Part shown: positions 1 to 8,622 of the stretch, one piece after another
Position numbering within the stretch: position 1 is the stretch's first letter
Layout of the letters: each line of letters opens with the position of its first letter
Assembly: GCA_947371645.1 (NCBI GenBank)
Contig: CANBQJ010000011.1
Span: 1 to 34,911, forward strand
DNA from: Burkholderiales bacterium
GTDB lineage: Bacteria; Pseudomonadota; Gammaproteobacteria; Burkholderiales; Burkholderiaceae
DNA length: 34,911 nucleotides
Direction of reading: 5' to 3'
The notes under the pieces: model-generated
Seen by the model: the letters and a program-made list of their open reading frames with translations, nothing else
The model's database searches: none
Told to the model about the DNA's origin: nothing
Position numbers and translations under genes: made by a program

Positions 1-1111
<1,111 letters not shown>

Positions 1112-1402
1112 TTACTGTTCGATGACGGCGAGGACGTCTTCCTCGCGGATGACCAGCAGCTCCTGGCCATCCAGCTTCACGGTCTGGCCGCTGTACTTGC
1201 CAAACAGGATCTGGTCGCCGGCCTTGACGTTGAGGGCGACAAAATCACCCTTGTCATTGCGCTTGCCGGGGCCGACGGCAATGACTTCGCCTTGCTCGGG
1301 CTTTTCACCGGATGCGCCAGGCAAGACGATGCCGGAAGCGGTGGTGGTTTCGGGTTCGTTGCGTTTGACGATCAGGCGATCGTTCAGGGGACGAATGGGC
1401 AT
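1112..1402 (-). CDS. groES: Co-chaperonin GroES (10 kDa)
   Basis: Heptameric lid for the GroEL cavity. The 96 residues match family length. Visible family features are [13 protein letters not shown] at the start, the mobile loop [11 protein letters not shown] (about residues 19-29), [11 protein letters not shown], and the closing [10 protein letters not shown]. The ATG at 1402 is preceded on the minus strand by AAGAGGAGCACC, a strong ribosome-binding site. It is the first gene of the groES-groEL operon. Upstream lie only 136 nt before the convergent-reading-direction neighbour atsA ends, and that gap holds a 20-nt perfect palindrome (1429-1448). The sequence starts MPIRPLNDR rather than the MKLRPLHDR usual for the main betaproteobacterial copy, which is the better hint that this is an extra groESL locus. 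Confidence 0.97.
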   Translation of the reverse strand: MPIRPLNDRLIVKRNEPETTTASGIVLPGASGEKPEQGEVIAVGPGKRNDKGDFVALNVKAGDQILFGKYSGQTVKLDGQELLVIREEDVLAVIEQ

Positions 1403-1428
1403 GGTGCTCCTCTTGTTTGCTCAAGGGT

Positions 1429-1448
1429 CAAAGGTCTGCAGACCTTTG
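1429..1448. repeat. Perfect 20-nt palindrome in the groES leader
   Basis: CAAAGGTCTGCAGACCTTTG is its own reverse complement and ends 26 nt before the groES start codon. It could be an operator or, in RNA, a hairpin just upstream of the ribosome-binding site. It does not resemble the HrcA CIRCE element (TTAGCACTC-N9-GAGTGCTAA). Role is inferred from position only. Confidence 0.55.
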
Positions 1449-1538
1449 CAATGGACGGGCCAGCTTTTGGCGGCTGAAGGTGCTGACAATTCAGCAGCCT
1501 GGCAGCCCTGATGCCCGACTGCTGATGGGTTCACAACA

Positions 1539-3251
1539 TCACCGTGCTTCAAGGTGATCAAAGTAAGACAGCGGGCTGTAGCGCTCGGCGATGCGCTCAG
1601 CGAGACGGGGCACATCCAGCACGCCGTTGCGGTGGGCATAGGCTGCGTAGGCGGCTTTCAGTTCGGCCAGCTTGTCGGGGTGCTGTGCGGCCAGGTTGCG
1701 CTGCTCGGCGCGGTCGTTCTTCAGGTTGAACAGCTGCCAGTCGCCAGGGCCAAAGGGTGGCGCCGACCACACGATCTTCCAGTCACCCTGGCGATAGGCC
1801 TTCTGCCCGAACAACTCCCACCCTTTGTCAAAGCGCTCGTGAGCGACAGCACGCTGGCCACTCAACAAAGGCAGCAGGGATTCACCTTGCAAGGCTGGCA
1901 GCTCGCGCCCGGCAAATTGCCGCGGGTAGGCCACGCCGGACAGTGACAGCAGCGTGGGCGCGATGTCGGTCACGTGGCCCGAAGCCGCTGAAACTGCACC
2001 CTGACCGAGGTGCGCGGGGAAGCGCACGATGGTGGGCACCGTGGTGCCCCCTTCATAGCTGTAGCCTTTGAACAGGTTGAAGGGCAGCGCGCTGACCTGG
2101 GCCCAGTTGGGCCCGTAAGACACGTAGGAGCTGGCCTTGCCGACATTGTCCAGGCTGTTGTCGCGAGGGACAGCCGACGCGAAGGCCTTGACATCGGTGC
2201 CCTCCGCGCCGTTGTCCGAGATGAAGATGATCACCGTGTTGTCGTACTCGCCGCTGGTCTTGAGCTGGCGGATCACCTTGCCCACGTTCTGGTCCAGCAG
2301 ATCGACCATGGCCGCATACACCGCCATGCGACGGGATTCCTGCTTCTTCTGCGCCTCCGTCAGCTTGGTCCATCGCGGCCACAGCGACAGCGCCTTGGCC
2401 GGCTGGAAGTCTTTGGGCAGCAGGCCCAGTTCCTTCTGCCTGGCGATGCGTTCGTTGCGGATGGCCTCGTAGCCGGCGTCGTAACGGTGCTCGTACTTGG
2501 CGATGGCCTCGGCCGGGGCTTGCAGGGGCCAGTGCGGTGCTGTGAAGGTCAGGTAGCCAAAGAAGGGCTGACCATCGGCTGGCGCGGTCTTGAGGTAGGA
2601 CACCAGCTTGTCTGCATAGAAGTTGCTGGAGTAGAAATCTGCCGGCACGGAGGTCAGCTTGCCGTCTTCACGGTAATAAGGCTGCCCCGGATCTATGCGC
2701 GTGTTCCATGGCTGCGCAAAGTGGTCGTCCGCGCCACGCAGCAAGGCAAAAGAACGCTCGAAGCCACGTGCCGTCGGGCTGCGGTCTTCTGTCAGCCCCA
2801 GGTGCCACTTGCCGGCCATGTAGGTGTGGTAACCGGCCTGCTGCAAGAGCTGCGGGAAGGCCACCACGCGGTCATTGAGGTAGCCCTCGTAACCCGGCTT
2901 GCCCTTTTGTTCATCGACGATCAGCTCGGCCATGCTGCCGATGCCGGCAAGGTGGTGGTCCACGCCAGACAACAGCATCGAGCGCGTGGGCGAGCACGTG
3001 GCAGCCGAGTGAAAGTCGGTGAGCCGCAAGCCCTCTTTGGCCAGGGCATCCAGGTTGGGCGTGTCGATCTCGCCACCAAAGGCGCCCAGGTCGGAAAAGC
3101 CCAGGTCATCGGCCACGATGAGCAGGATGTTGGGGCGCTTGGCCTTGCTCGAAGCCGCGGGCTGACTTTGTGGCGCGCCCAGGGCCGGCCAGGCAAGCGA
3201 CAGGCTCACCAAGGCCGACAGCAGGTGGCCAGACGGGGGCTTCAGGGACAT
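1539..3251 (-). CDS. atsA: Exported arylsulfatase, AtsA type
   Basis: Type I sulfatase that hydrolyses aryl sulfate esters to phenol and sulfate. The 570-residue chain closely resembles remembered Pseudomonas AtsA: RPNILLIVADDLGFSDLGAFGG (metal Asp48, Asp49), the formylglycine motif C86-S-P-T-R, MAGKWHLGL, SAPHWPLQAP-like FTAPHWPLQAP, and the metal-site DNGAEGTD. Cys86 must be oxidised to formylglycine, and the maturase gene sits 40 nt upstream. The start at 3251 is chosen because GGAGTG precedes it by 5-6 nt and it opens a clean signal peptide (LLSALVSLSLAWPALGA); an in-frame start further upstream would add residues that spoil it. Pseudomonas AtsA is cytoplasmic, so the signal peptide here implies periplasmic hydrolysis. 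Likely role is sulfur scavenging from sulfate esters. Confidence 0.93.
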   Translation of the reverse strand: MSLKPPSGHLLSALVSLSLAWPALGAPQSQPAASSKAKRPNILLIVADDLGFSDLGAFGGEIDTPNLDALAKEGLRLTDFHSAATCSPTRSMLLSGVDHHLAGIGSMAELIVDEQKGKPGYEGYLNDRVVAFPQLLQQAGYHTYMAGKWHLGLTEDRSPTARGFERSFALLRGADDHFAQPWNTRIDPGQPYYREDGKLTSVPADFYSSNFYADKLVSYLKTAPADGQPFFGYLTFTAPHWPLQAPAEAIAKYEHRYDAGYEAIRNERIARQKELGLLPKDFQPAKALSLWPRWTKLTEAQKKQESRRMAVYAAMVDLLDQNVGKVIRQLKTSGEYDNTVIIFISDNGAEGTDVKAFASAVPRDNSLDNVGKASSYVSYGPNWAQVSALPFNLFKGYSYEGGTTVPTIVRFPAHLGQGAVSAASGHVTDIAPTLLSLSGVAYPRQFAGRELPALQGESLLPLLSGQRAVAHERFDKGWELFGQKAYRQGDWKIVWSAPPFGPGDWQLFNLKNDRAEQRNLAAQHPDKLAELKAAYAAYAHRNGVLDVPRLAERIAERYSPLSYFDHLEAR

Positions 3252-3291
3252 CAAGACACTCCAGCGAAGGGACAAGGAACAGGGGGAAAGA

Positions 3292-4290
3292 TCAGGACGG
3301 GCGCTGCGCACGCGTGATGGTGCGAAAGCCCACATGCGAGGTCGACACCAGCGCGTCCTGGGCCTCCCGGGCCGATGCGCGATAGCGCACGCAGTAATCG
3401 GGCGAACACAGGTAAGAGCCCCCTTTGATCACCATGCGCGGCGCCGATGCATTCACCTTGGCAAACACGGTGGATGGGTCGCCATTGGCGTGCCCCTGAA
3501 CGGGCCCGTGCTGCACATCGGACGTCCACTCCCAGACGTTGCCGACCATGTCGTGCAAACCCCAGGGGTTGGCGTCATAGCAGGCCACTGGCGCAAGGCC
3601 TTTGTGGCCGTCTTCACCGGTGTCGAGCATGGGGAAGTTGCCCTGCCAGTAGTTGGCTTGCGGGTGCCCTTTGCCATCGCGAGGTGCCACGTCCAGCTCT
3701 GGACCTTGCCGGCCCGCCTTGGCAGCGTATTCCCATTCGGTCTCGGTGGGCAGGTCGTGGCCCAGCCAACGCGCATAGGCCTGGGCATCGGCCAGCGTCA
3801 CGTGCACCACGGGCCAGCCCGCCTTGCCCTGAAGCGACGAGGCAGGGCCTTGTGGGTGCCGCCAGTCCGCGCCCTTGACGTAACGCCACCAGGCCATGGG
3901 CCTTGCCTTCAAGTCGGCATCACTGGGAACGACGAAGATGGCCGATCCGCCCTGGCGCTCGGCTTCGGTGACGTGGTGCGTGGCCCGCACGAAGGCGGTG
4001 AACTGCGCGTTGGTGACCTCCGTGCGATCCATCCAGAAGGCATCCACGTGCACTTGCCTTGGTGGCCGCTCATCCACATAGCCGTCCTGACTGCCCTGGA
4101 TGAACTGCCCAGCCGGCACCAGCGCCTGCCCGGCATGAACCGCCTGTGGCCAGGCGCGGGGCAAGCCCATGGGCTCGGCACAAGCGGCGTGGGCAGACTG
4201 CGCCTGGACGGCCGCCAACAGGCACACGGCCCAGCCCAGCAAGGGTCTGCTTGTGTTGATGCCGTGTTGGCGAATCAGCGGTGTGTTCAT
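3292..4290 (-). CDS. Formylglycine-generating enzyme (sulfatase maturase), exported
   Basis: SUMF1/FGE-family enzyme that oxidises the sulfatase Cys to C-alpha-formylglycine in CxPxR motifs. 332 residues. Family marks include VPAGQFIQGS, DAFWMDRTEVTNAQF, WPVVHVTLADAQAYARWLG, LPTETEWEYAA, GLHDMVGNVWEWTSD and the catalytic pair in GGSYLCSPDYCVRYR (Cys295 and Cys300, the counterparts of human Cys336/Cys341). Residues 15-36 form a signal peptide ending AQSAHAA, so the enzyme is predicted to act outside the cytoplasm, matching the exported AtsA encoded 40 nt downstream. This pairing makes the sulfatase the obvious substrate. Many bacterial FGEs that I know of are cytosolic, so the exported form is notable. 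No convincing promoter was found upstream. Confidence 0.93.
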   Translation of the reverse strand: MNTPLIRQHGINTSRPLLGWAVCLLAAVQAQSAHAACAEPMGLPRAWPQAVHAGQALVPAGQFIQGSQDGYVDERPPRQVHVDAFWMDRTEVTNAQFTAFVRATHHVTEAERQGGSAIFVVPSDADLKARPMAWWRYVKGADWRHPQGPASSLQGKAGWPVVHVTLADAQAYARWLGHDLPTETEWEYAAKAGRQGPELDVAPRDGKGHPQANYWQGNFPMLDTGEDGHKGLAPVACYDANPWGLHDMVGNVWEWTSDVQHGPVQGHANGDPSTVFAKVNASAPRMVIKGGSYLCSPDYCVRYRASAREAQDALVSTSHVGFRTITRAQRPS

Positions 4291-4456
4291 GGCGACGCAA
4301 GCCTAATGGCTGCTCGACGGTTTGGGGCCTCAAGCCTTTTGACGCTTTCGCATATCGGATTACCAGACCCGCATAAGCACGCATTGGCGTAGTGCTGGAC
4401 AAAGGCCTCGGCCACACACCTTCTGCGAATTTCATCCACCCCTATGCGCCACGCCC

Positions 4457-4485
4457 AACTGTTGATGAACACGCACCCGGCGTGC
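4457..4485. promoter_or_regulatory. Candidate activator-binding region upstream of the amidase operon
   Basis: The gene-free stretch 4291-4599 separates the divergent maturase and amidase genes. It contains TGTTGATGAACA (4460-4471, imperfect inverted repeat) centred about 84 nt upstream of the -24 GG, overlapping CAACTGTTG (4456-4464). A further GCAC-N5-GTGC repeat lies at 4473-4485, and GCAC-N11-GTGC at 4377-4395. TGTTGA and its complement recur upstream of the other three sigma-54 promoters in this window. Binding is inferred; the repeats are short. Confidence 0.4.
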
Positions 4486-4547
4486 TGAAAGCCAGTCACC
4501 CCCTGATGCAAAGGCACCAGTTGCGAAGCATTTGCACTTGTTTCACA

Positions 4548-4563
4548 TGGCACACGGGTTGCT
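4548..4563 (+). promoter_or_regulatory. Sigma-54 (-24/-12) promoter of the amidase-activator operon
   Basis: TGGCACACGGGTTGCT matches the sigma-54 consensus TGGCACG-N4-TTGCW at 11 of 12 defined positions with GG (4549-4550) and GC (4561-4562) exactly 12 nt apart. Predicted transcription start is near 4574, about 26 nt before the amidase ATG at 4600. It also argues against the in-frame GTG at 4564, which lies upstream of that start. The operon ends with a sigma-54 activator gene, consistent with autoregulation. Confidence 0.8.
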
Positions 4564-4599
4564 GTGCAAGCCACACAAGCAACAAAGCTTCACGAACCC

Positions 4600-6030
4600 A
4601 TGGCCTCTTCCATCCAAAGCGCCGGTGCCGCCAATCAGTCGGCCATCGACCTCACCCAGCTTGACGCCAACGAGTTGCTGCGTCGCTATCGCCAGCGCGA
4701 GCTGTCGCCCGTGCAGGTCACCGAGGCCATCCTGGAGCGCATCTCCTACACGCAGCCACTCTTCAATGCCTACCGGCATGTCGACCACGAATCGGCCCTG
4801 GTTCAGGCCCGCGCGAGCGAGGAGCGCTGGGCACGCAGACAGAACCTGGGGCCGCTGGATGGCGTGCCCGTGGGAATCAAGGACTTGCTGCACGTGAAGG
4901 GCTGGCCCACGCGCAAAGGCAGCCTGGCCACCTCGTCCCAATGCCAGATCGAAGACTCGCCCGTGGCGGCCCGCCTGAGGGAAACCGGCGCGGTGCTGCT
5001 GGGCAAGACGCAGACGGCAGAATTCGGCTGGAAGGGCCTGACCGAAACCCAACTGGGGGGCGTGACCCGCAACGCCTGGAGCCGAGAACACGCCAGTGGT
5101 GGCAGCTCAGGCGGCGCGGCCGTGGCGGCGGCGCTGGGCCTGGGCCCGCTGCAGATCGGCACCGATGGCGGTGGCTCCATCCGTGGGCCCGCCGCGGTCA
5201 ACGGTGTCTTCGGCTTCAAGCCCAGCTATGGACGTGTGGCGGTTTACCCGACGCCGCTCAACGGCGACCTGTTCCACATCGGTCCCATCACCCGTTCGGT
5301 GAAGGATGCTGCCCGCCTGCTCAACATCGTCGCCGCACCCGATGTGCGCGACTGGACCAGCCTGCCCGATGTCGGCCATGACTGGCTCGAAGACGTCGAC
5401 GACGAGCCAATGCAGCTCAAGGGCCTGCGTGTGGCCTATGCGCCAACGCTTTACGGCATCGACGTGCACCCCGACATCCGCCAGGCCACAGACCGCGTCG
5501 CGCGCCAACTGGCCAGCCTGGGTGCCATCGTCCAGACCGTGGACCCTGGCATCGAAGATCCGGCTGCGATCTTGAACGCGCTCGCCGCAGAGCGCGCGCA
5601 ACGCCTGATCCGAGAAATTGGCACCGAAGGCCTCCTGAAGGTGGACCCTGACATCCTGGCCTCGGTCGACCGCGCCCGCAGCATCACCGTGGCTGACCTG
5701 GTGGACGCGCGTGAACACCGAGCCGCCCTGGCCGCGCAATGGCGGCGCTTCTTCCTGAAGCACCAGATCCTGATCACCCCGGTGCAGTCACAACCGGTAC
5801 CTGCCCTGGGCACCGCACCACCTGTGCCCTTCCTGAGCGCATTCAACCTCACCCAGCAACCCGCCTCGTCTGTGCCCATTGGGCTGGACAGCCGCGGCCT
5901 GCCCATCGGCTTGCAGGTCGTTGGCGGCCAGCTGGCCGACGGTCTGGTGCTGCGTGTGTCGCGTGCGCTGGAGCAGGCATCACCCTTCCCTCGCCTGAGC
6001 GCCGCCGCCACGCTGCCACGTGCCGGTTGA
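4600..6030 (+). CDS. Amidase-signature-family amidase
   Basis: Cytosolic amidohydrolase of the amidase-signature family (GatA/FAAH-like), 476 residues, substrate unknown. The Ser-cisSer-Lys triad is readable: Lys94 in DGVPVGIKDLL, Ser169 in ASGGSSGGAAVA, and Ser193 in GTDGGGSIRGPAA. FGFKPSYGRV and the late QVVGGQLADG segment are also typical. No signal peptide. The ATG at 4600 has a poor ribosome-binding site but follows the predicted sigma-54 transcription start by about 26 nt; the GTG at 4564 lies upstream of that start. It is the first gene of an operon with a GlcG-like protein, a small secreted protein and a sigma-54 activator. It is not likely to be the tRNA amidotransferase GatA, because gatB and gatC are absent. 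Confidence 0.9.
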   Translation: MASSIQSAGAANQSAIDLTQLDANELLRRYRQRELSPVQVTEAILERISYTQPLFNAYRHVDHESALVQARASEERWARRQNLGPLDGVPVGIKDLLHVKGWPTRKGSLATSSQCQIEDSPVAARLRETGAVLLGKTQTAEFGWKGLTETQLGGVTRNAWSREHASGGSSGGAAVAAALGLGPLQIGTDGGGSIRGPAAVNGVFGFKPSYGRVAVYPTPLNGDLFHIGPITRSVKDAARLLNIVAAPDVRDWTSLPDVGHDWLEDVDDEPMQLKGLRVAYAPTLYGIDVHPDIRQATDRVARQLASLGAIVQTVDPGIEDPAAILNALAAERAQRLIREIGTEGLLKVDPDILASVDRARSITVADLVDAREHRAALAAQWRRFFLKHQILITPVQSQPVPALGTAPPVPFLSAFNLTQQPASSVPIGLDSRGLPIGLQVVGGQLADGLVLRVSRALEQASPFPRLSAAATLPRAG

Positions 6031-6064
6031 ACCCTTCATCCATCCCGAACACAAGGAGACTTTC

Positions 6065-6571
6065 ATGCATATTTTTGCCACACGACTGAGCGTCCTCGCC
6101 GCCCTCTTGCTGGCCACGGGCGCCGCCCAGTCGCAAAGCACCCCGGCAGGCCTCGTGACCGAACGCAGCATCAGCGCCGATGCGGCATTGGAGCTCGCCC
6201 AGACCGCACTGACCCAGTGCCGCAACGACGGCTACAAGGTGTCGATCACCGTGGTCAACCGCCATGGCCGCAACGCCGTGCAGCTCAGCGACGACGGCGC
6301 GAACCCGCACACGCTCGAGAACAGCAGCCGCAAGGCCTACACCGCGTTCACCACGCGCGGCCCATCGGGTGAAGTGGGCAAGCGCCCTGCAGCGGGTCTG
6401 GCGTCCTTCCTGCAACTGGACAACACCACGGGTGGCGAAGGCGGCTTGCCCATCTTCGCAGGCAAGGAACTGGTGGGTGCCGTAGGCATCTCTGGCGCGC
6501 CTGGCGGCGACAAGGATGCCGCCTGCGCCCAGGCCGGCATCGACCGCATCGCCCGCAAGCTCGTCAACTGA
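6065..6571 (+). CDS. Exported GlcG/HbpS-family (DUF336) protein
   Basis: 168 residues with a signal peptide ([18 protein letters not shown]) and a GlcG/HbpS-type domain. Family features include [42 protein letters not shown], a glycine-rich [34 protein letters not shown] segment (spread over about 35 residues) and a terminal helix. Members bind haem or other small ligands or act as accessory proteins in degradation and sensing loci; the ligand here is not evident. The ATG at 6065 has AAGGAGA 6 nt upstream. It follows the amidase stop by 34 nt and is almost certainly cotranscribed with it. Periplasmic location is inferred from the signal peptide. Confidence 0.85.
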   Translation: MHIFATRLSVLAALLLATGAAQSQSTPAGLVTERSISADAALELAQTALTQCRNDGYKVSITVVNRHGRNAVQLSDDGANPHTLENSSRKAYTAFTTRGPSGEVGKRPAAGLASFLQLDNTTGGEGGLPIFAGKELVGAVGISGAPGGDKDAACAQAGIDRIARKLVN

Positions 6572-6594
6572 GTTGCTGGCCAATGGAGTCCGAC

Positions 6595-6936
6595 ATGAAC
6601 CGCCACACCTTGCTGATGGCCGCCCTGCTGGCCACAAGCGCCACGGCCAGCCATGCTGGCGCCGTGACCAACGGCAGCTGGCAGCCTTCGGGCTGCGGCG
6701 ACAAGCCCGCAGCCGTGCAACTGGATCTGCGCAACGAGACCACGTTCAACAAGAGCGTGGATGCGGCCAATGCCTACCGCAAGGCCATCCGCCCTTACCT
6801 GGACTGCGTGATCAAGGAAGCCAACGCCGACATCCAGGCCACCACGAAGCAGGCCAACGCCATCCAGGCAGCGGCCCGTGAAGCCGACGACAAAATCGAA
6901 GCCGACGCCAAGGCGGCAGCCGAGAAATTCAAATGA
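6595..6936 (+). CDS. Small secreted protein with C-terminal helix, function unknown
   Basis: 113 residues. A signal peptide ([17 protein letters not shown]) precedes a short mature protein with two cysteines (CGDKPAAVQ and [10 protein letters not shown], possibly a disulfide). An Ala/Lys/Glu-rich amphipathic tail from about residue 70 is likely helical or coiled-coil ([19 protein letters not shown]). The start at 6595 is preferred over the ATG at 6583 because GGAG lies 6 nt before it. It sits 23 nt after the GlcG-like gene and 22 nt before the activator gene, so it belongs to the sigma-54 operon. I do not recognise a family. The Cys-containing body plus charged helix would suit a small periplasmic binding or adaptor protein, but this is a guess. 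Confidence 0.78.
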   Translation: MNRHTLLMAALLATSATASHAGAVTNGSWQPSGCGDKPAAVQLDLRNETTFNKSVDAANAYRKAIRPYLDCVIKEANADIQATTKQANAIQAAAREADDKIEADAKAAAEKFK

Positions 6937-6958
6937 AGCCAGCAAACAGGGAGGCTGT

Positions 6959-8083
6959 GTGAGCACTTTGTTGACCCTGCCGGACAGCCGCACCGATCCG
7001 CTGTCCATCCGCGCGCGGGCCCTGGTCTTTGAAGACCCGAGGTCCGCCAACCTGCTCAAGACCGTGGAGCGCGTGGCCCCCACCGAGGCTTCCTTGCTGA
7101 TCATCGGCGAGACCGGCACCGGCAAGGAGCTGATCGCCCGCCACCTGCATGCCCACAGCGGTCGCACCGGCCCCTTCGTGGCCGTGAACTGCGGCGCCTT
7201 CAGCGAAACGCTGATCGAGTCCGAACTTTTTGGCTACGAGGCCGGCGCCTTCACCGGTGCGCACAAGGCGCGCGCGGGCTGGTTCGAGGCGGCTCAGAGA
7301 GGCACACTCTTTCTTGACGAGATTGGTGACCTGCCCCTGTCCCAGCAGGTCAAGTTGCTGCGGGTGCTGCAAGAGCGCCAGGTGGCCCGCGTGGGCTCTC
7401 GTGTGCCCATCAACATCGATGTGCGCCTGGTGGCCGCCACCAACGTCGATTTGTCTGAAGCGGTGGATGCCGGCCACTTCAGGCGCGACCTCTGGTACCG
7501 CCTGAACGTCGTCACCGTTGAACTGCCATCGCTGAGCGAACGCCGCGCGGACATCCTGCCCCTGGCCCGCCACTTCATCGACGTCTACTGCGGCAAGCTG
7601 GGCTTGCCCGTCGCACTCCTCACTGAAGACGCCAAGGACGCCCTGCTGCAGTACCCCTGGCCGGGCAACATCCGCGAGCTGGAAAACGTCATCCACTACG
7701 CCCTGATCGTGGGCAACGATGGCCTGATCAGCAGCCGAGACCTGCGCTTCCCCGTGGCCACCACCCGGCGCGTGGCCCCCTCGGTGTCGGGCGCCCATGC
7801 CGCGCCGTCCGCCGAACCCCAACTGCCAGCCGGCTCCGGCCTGTCGGCCTTGCGTGGCGTCATCTTCAAGCTCATCCAGGAAGACACACCTGAGTTGCTC
7901 GAACAGGTCGAGCAGGCGCTGGTGACCACGGCCTACGAGTACTGCGAGCAAAACCAGGTGCAGACCGCCAGGCTGTTGGGCATCTCGCGCAACATCCTGC
8001 GCACCCACTTGACCAAGCTCAACATCCTGCCCAGGCGGTTGAGGCCATTGCCTCAGCGAGGCGATTTCAACACCGGCCTGTGA
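6959..8083 (+). CDS. Sigma-54-dependent activator without sensory domain (SfnR-like)
   Basis: Bacterial enhancer-binding protein, 374 residues. Only about 25 residues precede the AAA+ domain, so there is no receiver, PAS or GAF input. AAA+ features are Walker A GETGTGKE (50-57), the sigma-54-contacting GAFTGA loop (96-101), Walker [10 protein letters not shown] (117-125), the DLWYRLNVV sensor region and [12 protein letters not shown]. The C-terminus has a Fis-type helix-turn-helix ([19 protein letters not shown]). This architecture and the C-terminal sequence resemble SfnR, the organosulfur regulator of Pseudomonas, as I remember it. The GTG start at 6959 has GGGAGG 4 nt upstream. Four sigma-54 promoters in the window, one driving this gene's own operon, are the obvious targets. 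Activity would have to be set by its amount, since no sensor domain is present. Confidence 0.92.
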   Translation: MSTLLTLPDSRTDPLSIRARALVFEDPRSANLLKTVERVAPTEASLLIIGETGTGKELIARHLHAHSGRTGPFVAVNCGAFSETLIESELFGYEAGAFTGAHKARAGWFEAAQRGTLFLDEIGDLPLSQQVKLLRVLQERQVARVGSRVPINIDVRLVAATNVDLSEAVDAGHFRRDLWYRLNVVTVELPSLSERRADILPLARHFIDVYCGKLGLPVALLTEDAKDALLQYPWPGNIRELENVIHYALIVGNDGLISSRDLRFPVATTRRVAPSVSGAHAAPSAEPQLPAGSGLSALRGVIFKLIQEDTPELLEQVEQALVTTAYEYCEQNQVQTARLLGISRNILRTHLTKLNILPRRLRPLPQRGDFNTGL

Positions 8084-8089
8084 CGCCGA

Positions 8090-8107
8090 TTCAACAGTGC
8101 TGCTGAA
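8090..8107. promoter_or_regulatory. Candidate activator site upstream of the 8181 promoter
   Basis: TTCAACAGTGCTGCTGAA is an imperfect palindrome (14 of 18 positions symmetric) centred about 84 nt upstream of the -24 GG at 8182. A second TCAACA lies at 8067-8072 (TCAACACC, identical to the left arm of the palindrome at 25411). It begins 7 nt after the activator gene stops. Function inferred from motif and spacing. Confidence 0.4.
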
Positions 8108-8180
8108 AGGGCAACACGCTTTTGCTGGCGAAACGGCAGCTCTGCCTTGCGGTTGATGGCGGGCCTCTGGGCAACGAGCC

Positions 8181-8196
8181 CGGCACGCATTGTGCT
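8181..8196 (+). promoter_or_regulatory. Probable sigma-54 promoter before the small ORF
   Basis: CGGCACGCATTGTGCT keeps GG (8182-8183) and GC (8194-8195) at the required 12-nt spacing and matches 10 of 12 consensus positions; the departures are C for the first T and G for one T of TTGC. Predicted start near 8207, about 34 nt before the ATG at 8241. It is the weakest of the four sigma-54 matches. Confidence 0.55.
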
Positions 8197-8240
8197 CAAC
8201 ACCAGGCAAGTTCATCCAGCGCAAGCCTTTGCAGCCCGAC

Positions 8241-8456
8241 ATGACCCAAGGTACCGAGCGCCCGCCCAAGCGCAGCCAAAGCAGGTCTTTGACTGCATGG
8301 CTGGCCTGCATCGCGCTGACCGTGGCCAGCGCGACAGGCCTGGCCTACACGGCCGTTGACACCTGGCCGCAGGCAACATCGCCAGCCGACATCGCCAGCC
8401 TGGCACAGGCCAAAAACCCCAGCGCCGAAGTGCTGCAGTCATTGCCTTTCCTCTGA
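8241..8456 (+). CDS. Small single-span membrane or secreted protein, unknown
   Basis: 71 residues: a basic N-terminus (ERPPKRSQSRS), one hydrophobic stretch (LTAWLACIALTVASATGLAYTA) that could be an uncleaved anchor or a signal peptide, and a short tail rich in Ala, Ser and Pro ending QSLPFL. I recognise no family. The ribosome-binding site is poor, which weakens the call. In its favour are a predicted sigma-54 start about 34 nt upstream and a strong hairpin 25 nt downstream, giving a complete small transcription unit. TTG codons at 8190 and 8229 are in frame; 8190 lies inside the promoter match and is unlikely. Confidence 0.5.
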   Translation: MTQGTERPPKRSQSRSLTAWLACIALTVASATGLAYTAVDTWPQATSPADIASLAQAKNPSAEVLQSLPFL

Positions 8457-8481
8457 GCCATTGCAAGCGACAAGCCCCATG

Positions 8482-8515
8482 CAAGAGGGAGTGTCCACAT
8501 GGACGCTCCCTCTTG
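8482..8515 (+). terminator. Strong hairpin after the small ORF
   Basis: CAAGAGGGAGTGTCCA (8482-8497) pairs with TGGACGCTCCCTCTTG (8500-8515) with a single G/T wobble, then TTGTT. The stem is long and stable, but the T-run is broken, so this is a likely though not ideal rho-independent terminator. Confidence 0.65.
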
Positions 8516-8540
8516 TTGTTCGTGGGGTTGACGTGGACAC

Positions 8541-8570
8541 AAAAAAAAGGGCGATGCCATCGCATCGCCC
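8541..8570 (-). terminator. Rho-independent terminator of the TonB-dependent receptor
   Basis: On the minus strand GGGCGATGC-GATG-GCATCGCCC (8570-8549) is followed by eight Ts (8548-8541). A perfect 9-bp stem with a U-run, 53 nt beyond the receptor stop codon. Confidence 0.9.
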
Positions 8571-8622
8571 CTCCTGGTTCTCGGCCTTTCGGGGCCGAAC
8601 TCCGCTCCCTCCAGAAGCGTGC

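Noticed and set aside
1403..1565. Sigma-32-like promoter for groES (CTTGAA on the minus strand at the end of atsA, followed by CCCAT)
   Set aside because: The spacer is about 17-18 nt, longer than the 13-15 nt normal for sigma-32, and the -35 lies in atsA coding sequence.
4377..4395. GCAC-N11-GTGC repeat as an activator site
   Set aside because: Four-base arms are too short to support and it lacks the TGTTGA hexamer shared by the other sites.
4564..4599. GTG start for the amidase adding 12 residues
   Set aside because: It lies before the predicted sigma-54 transcription start near 4574, so it would not be in the transcript.
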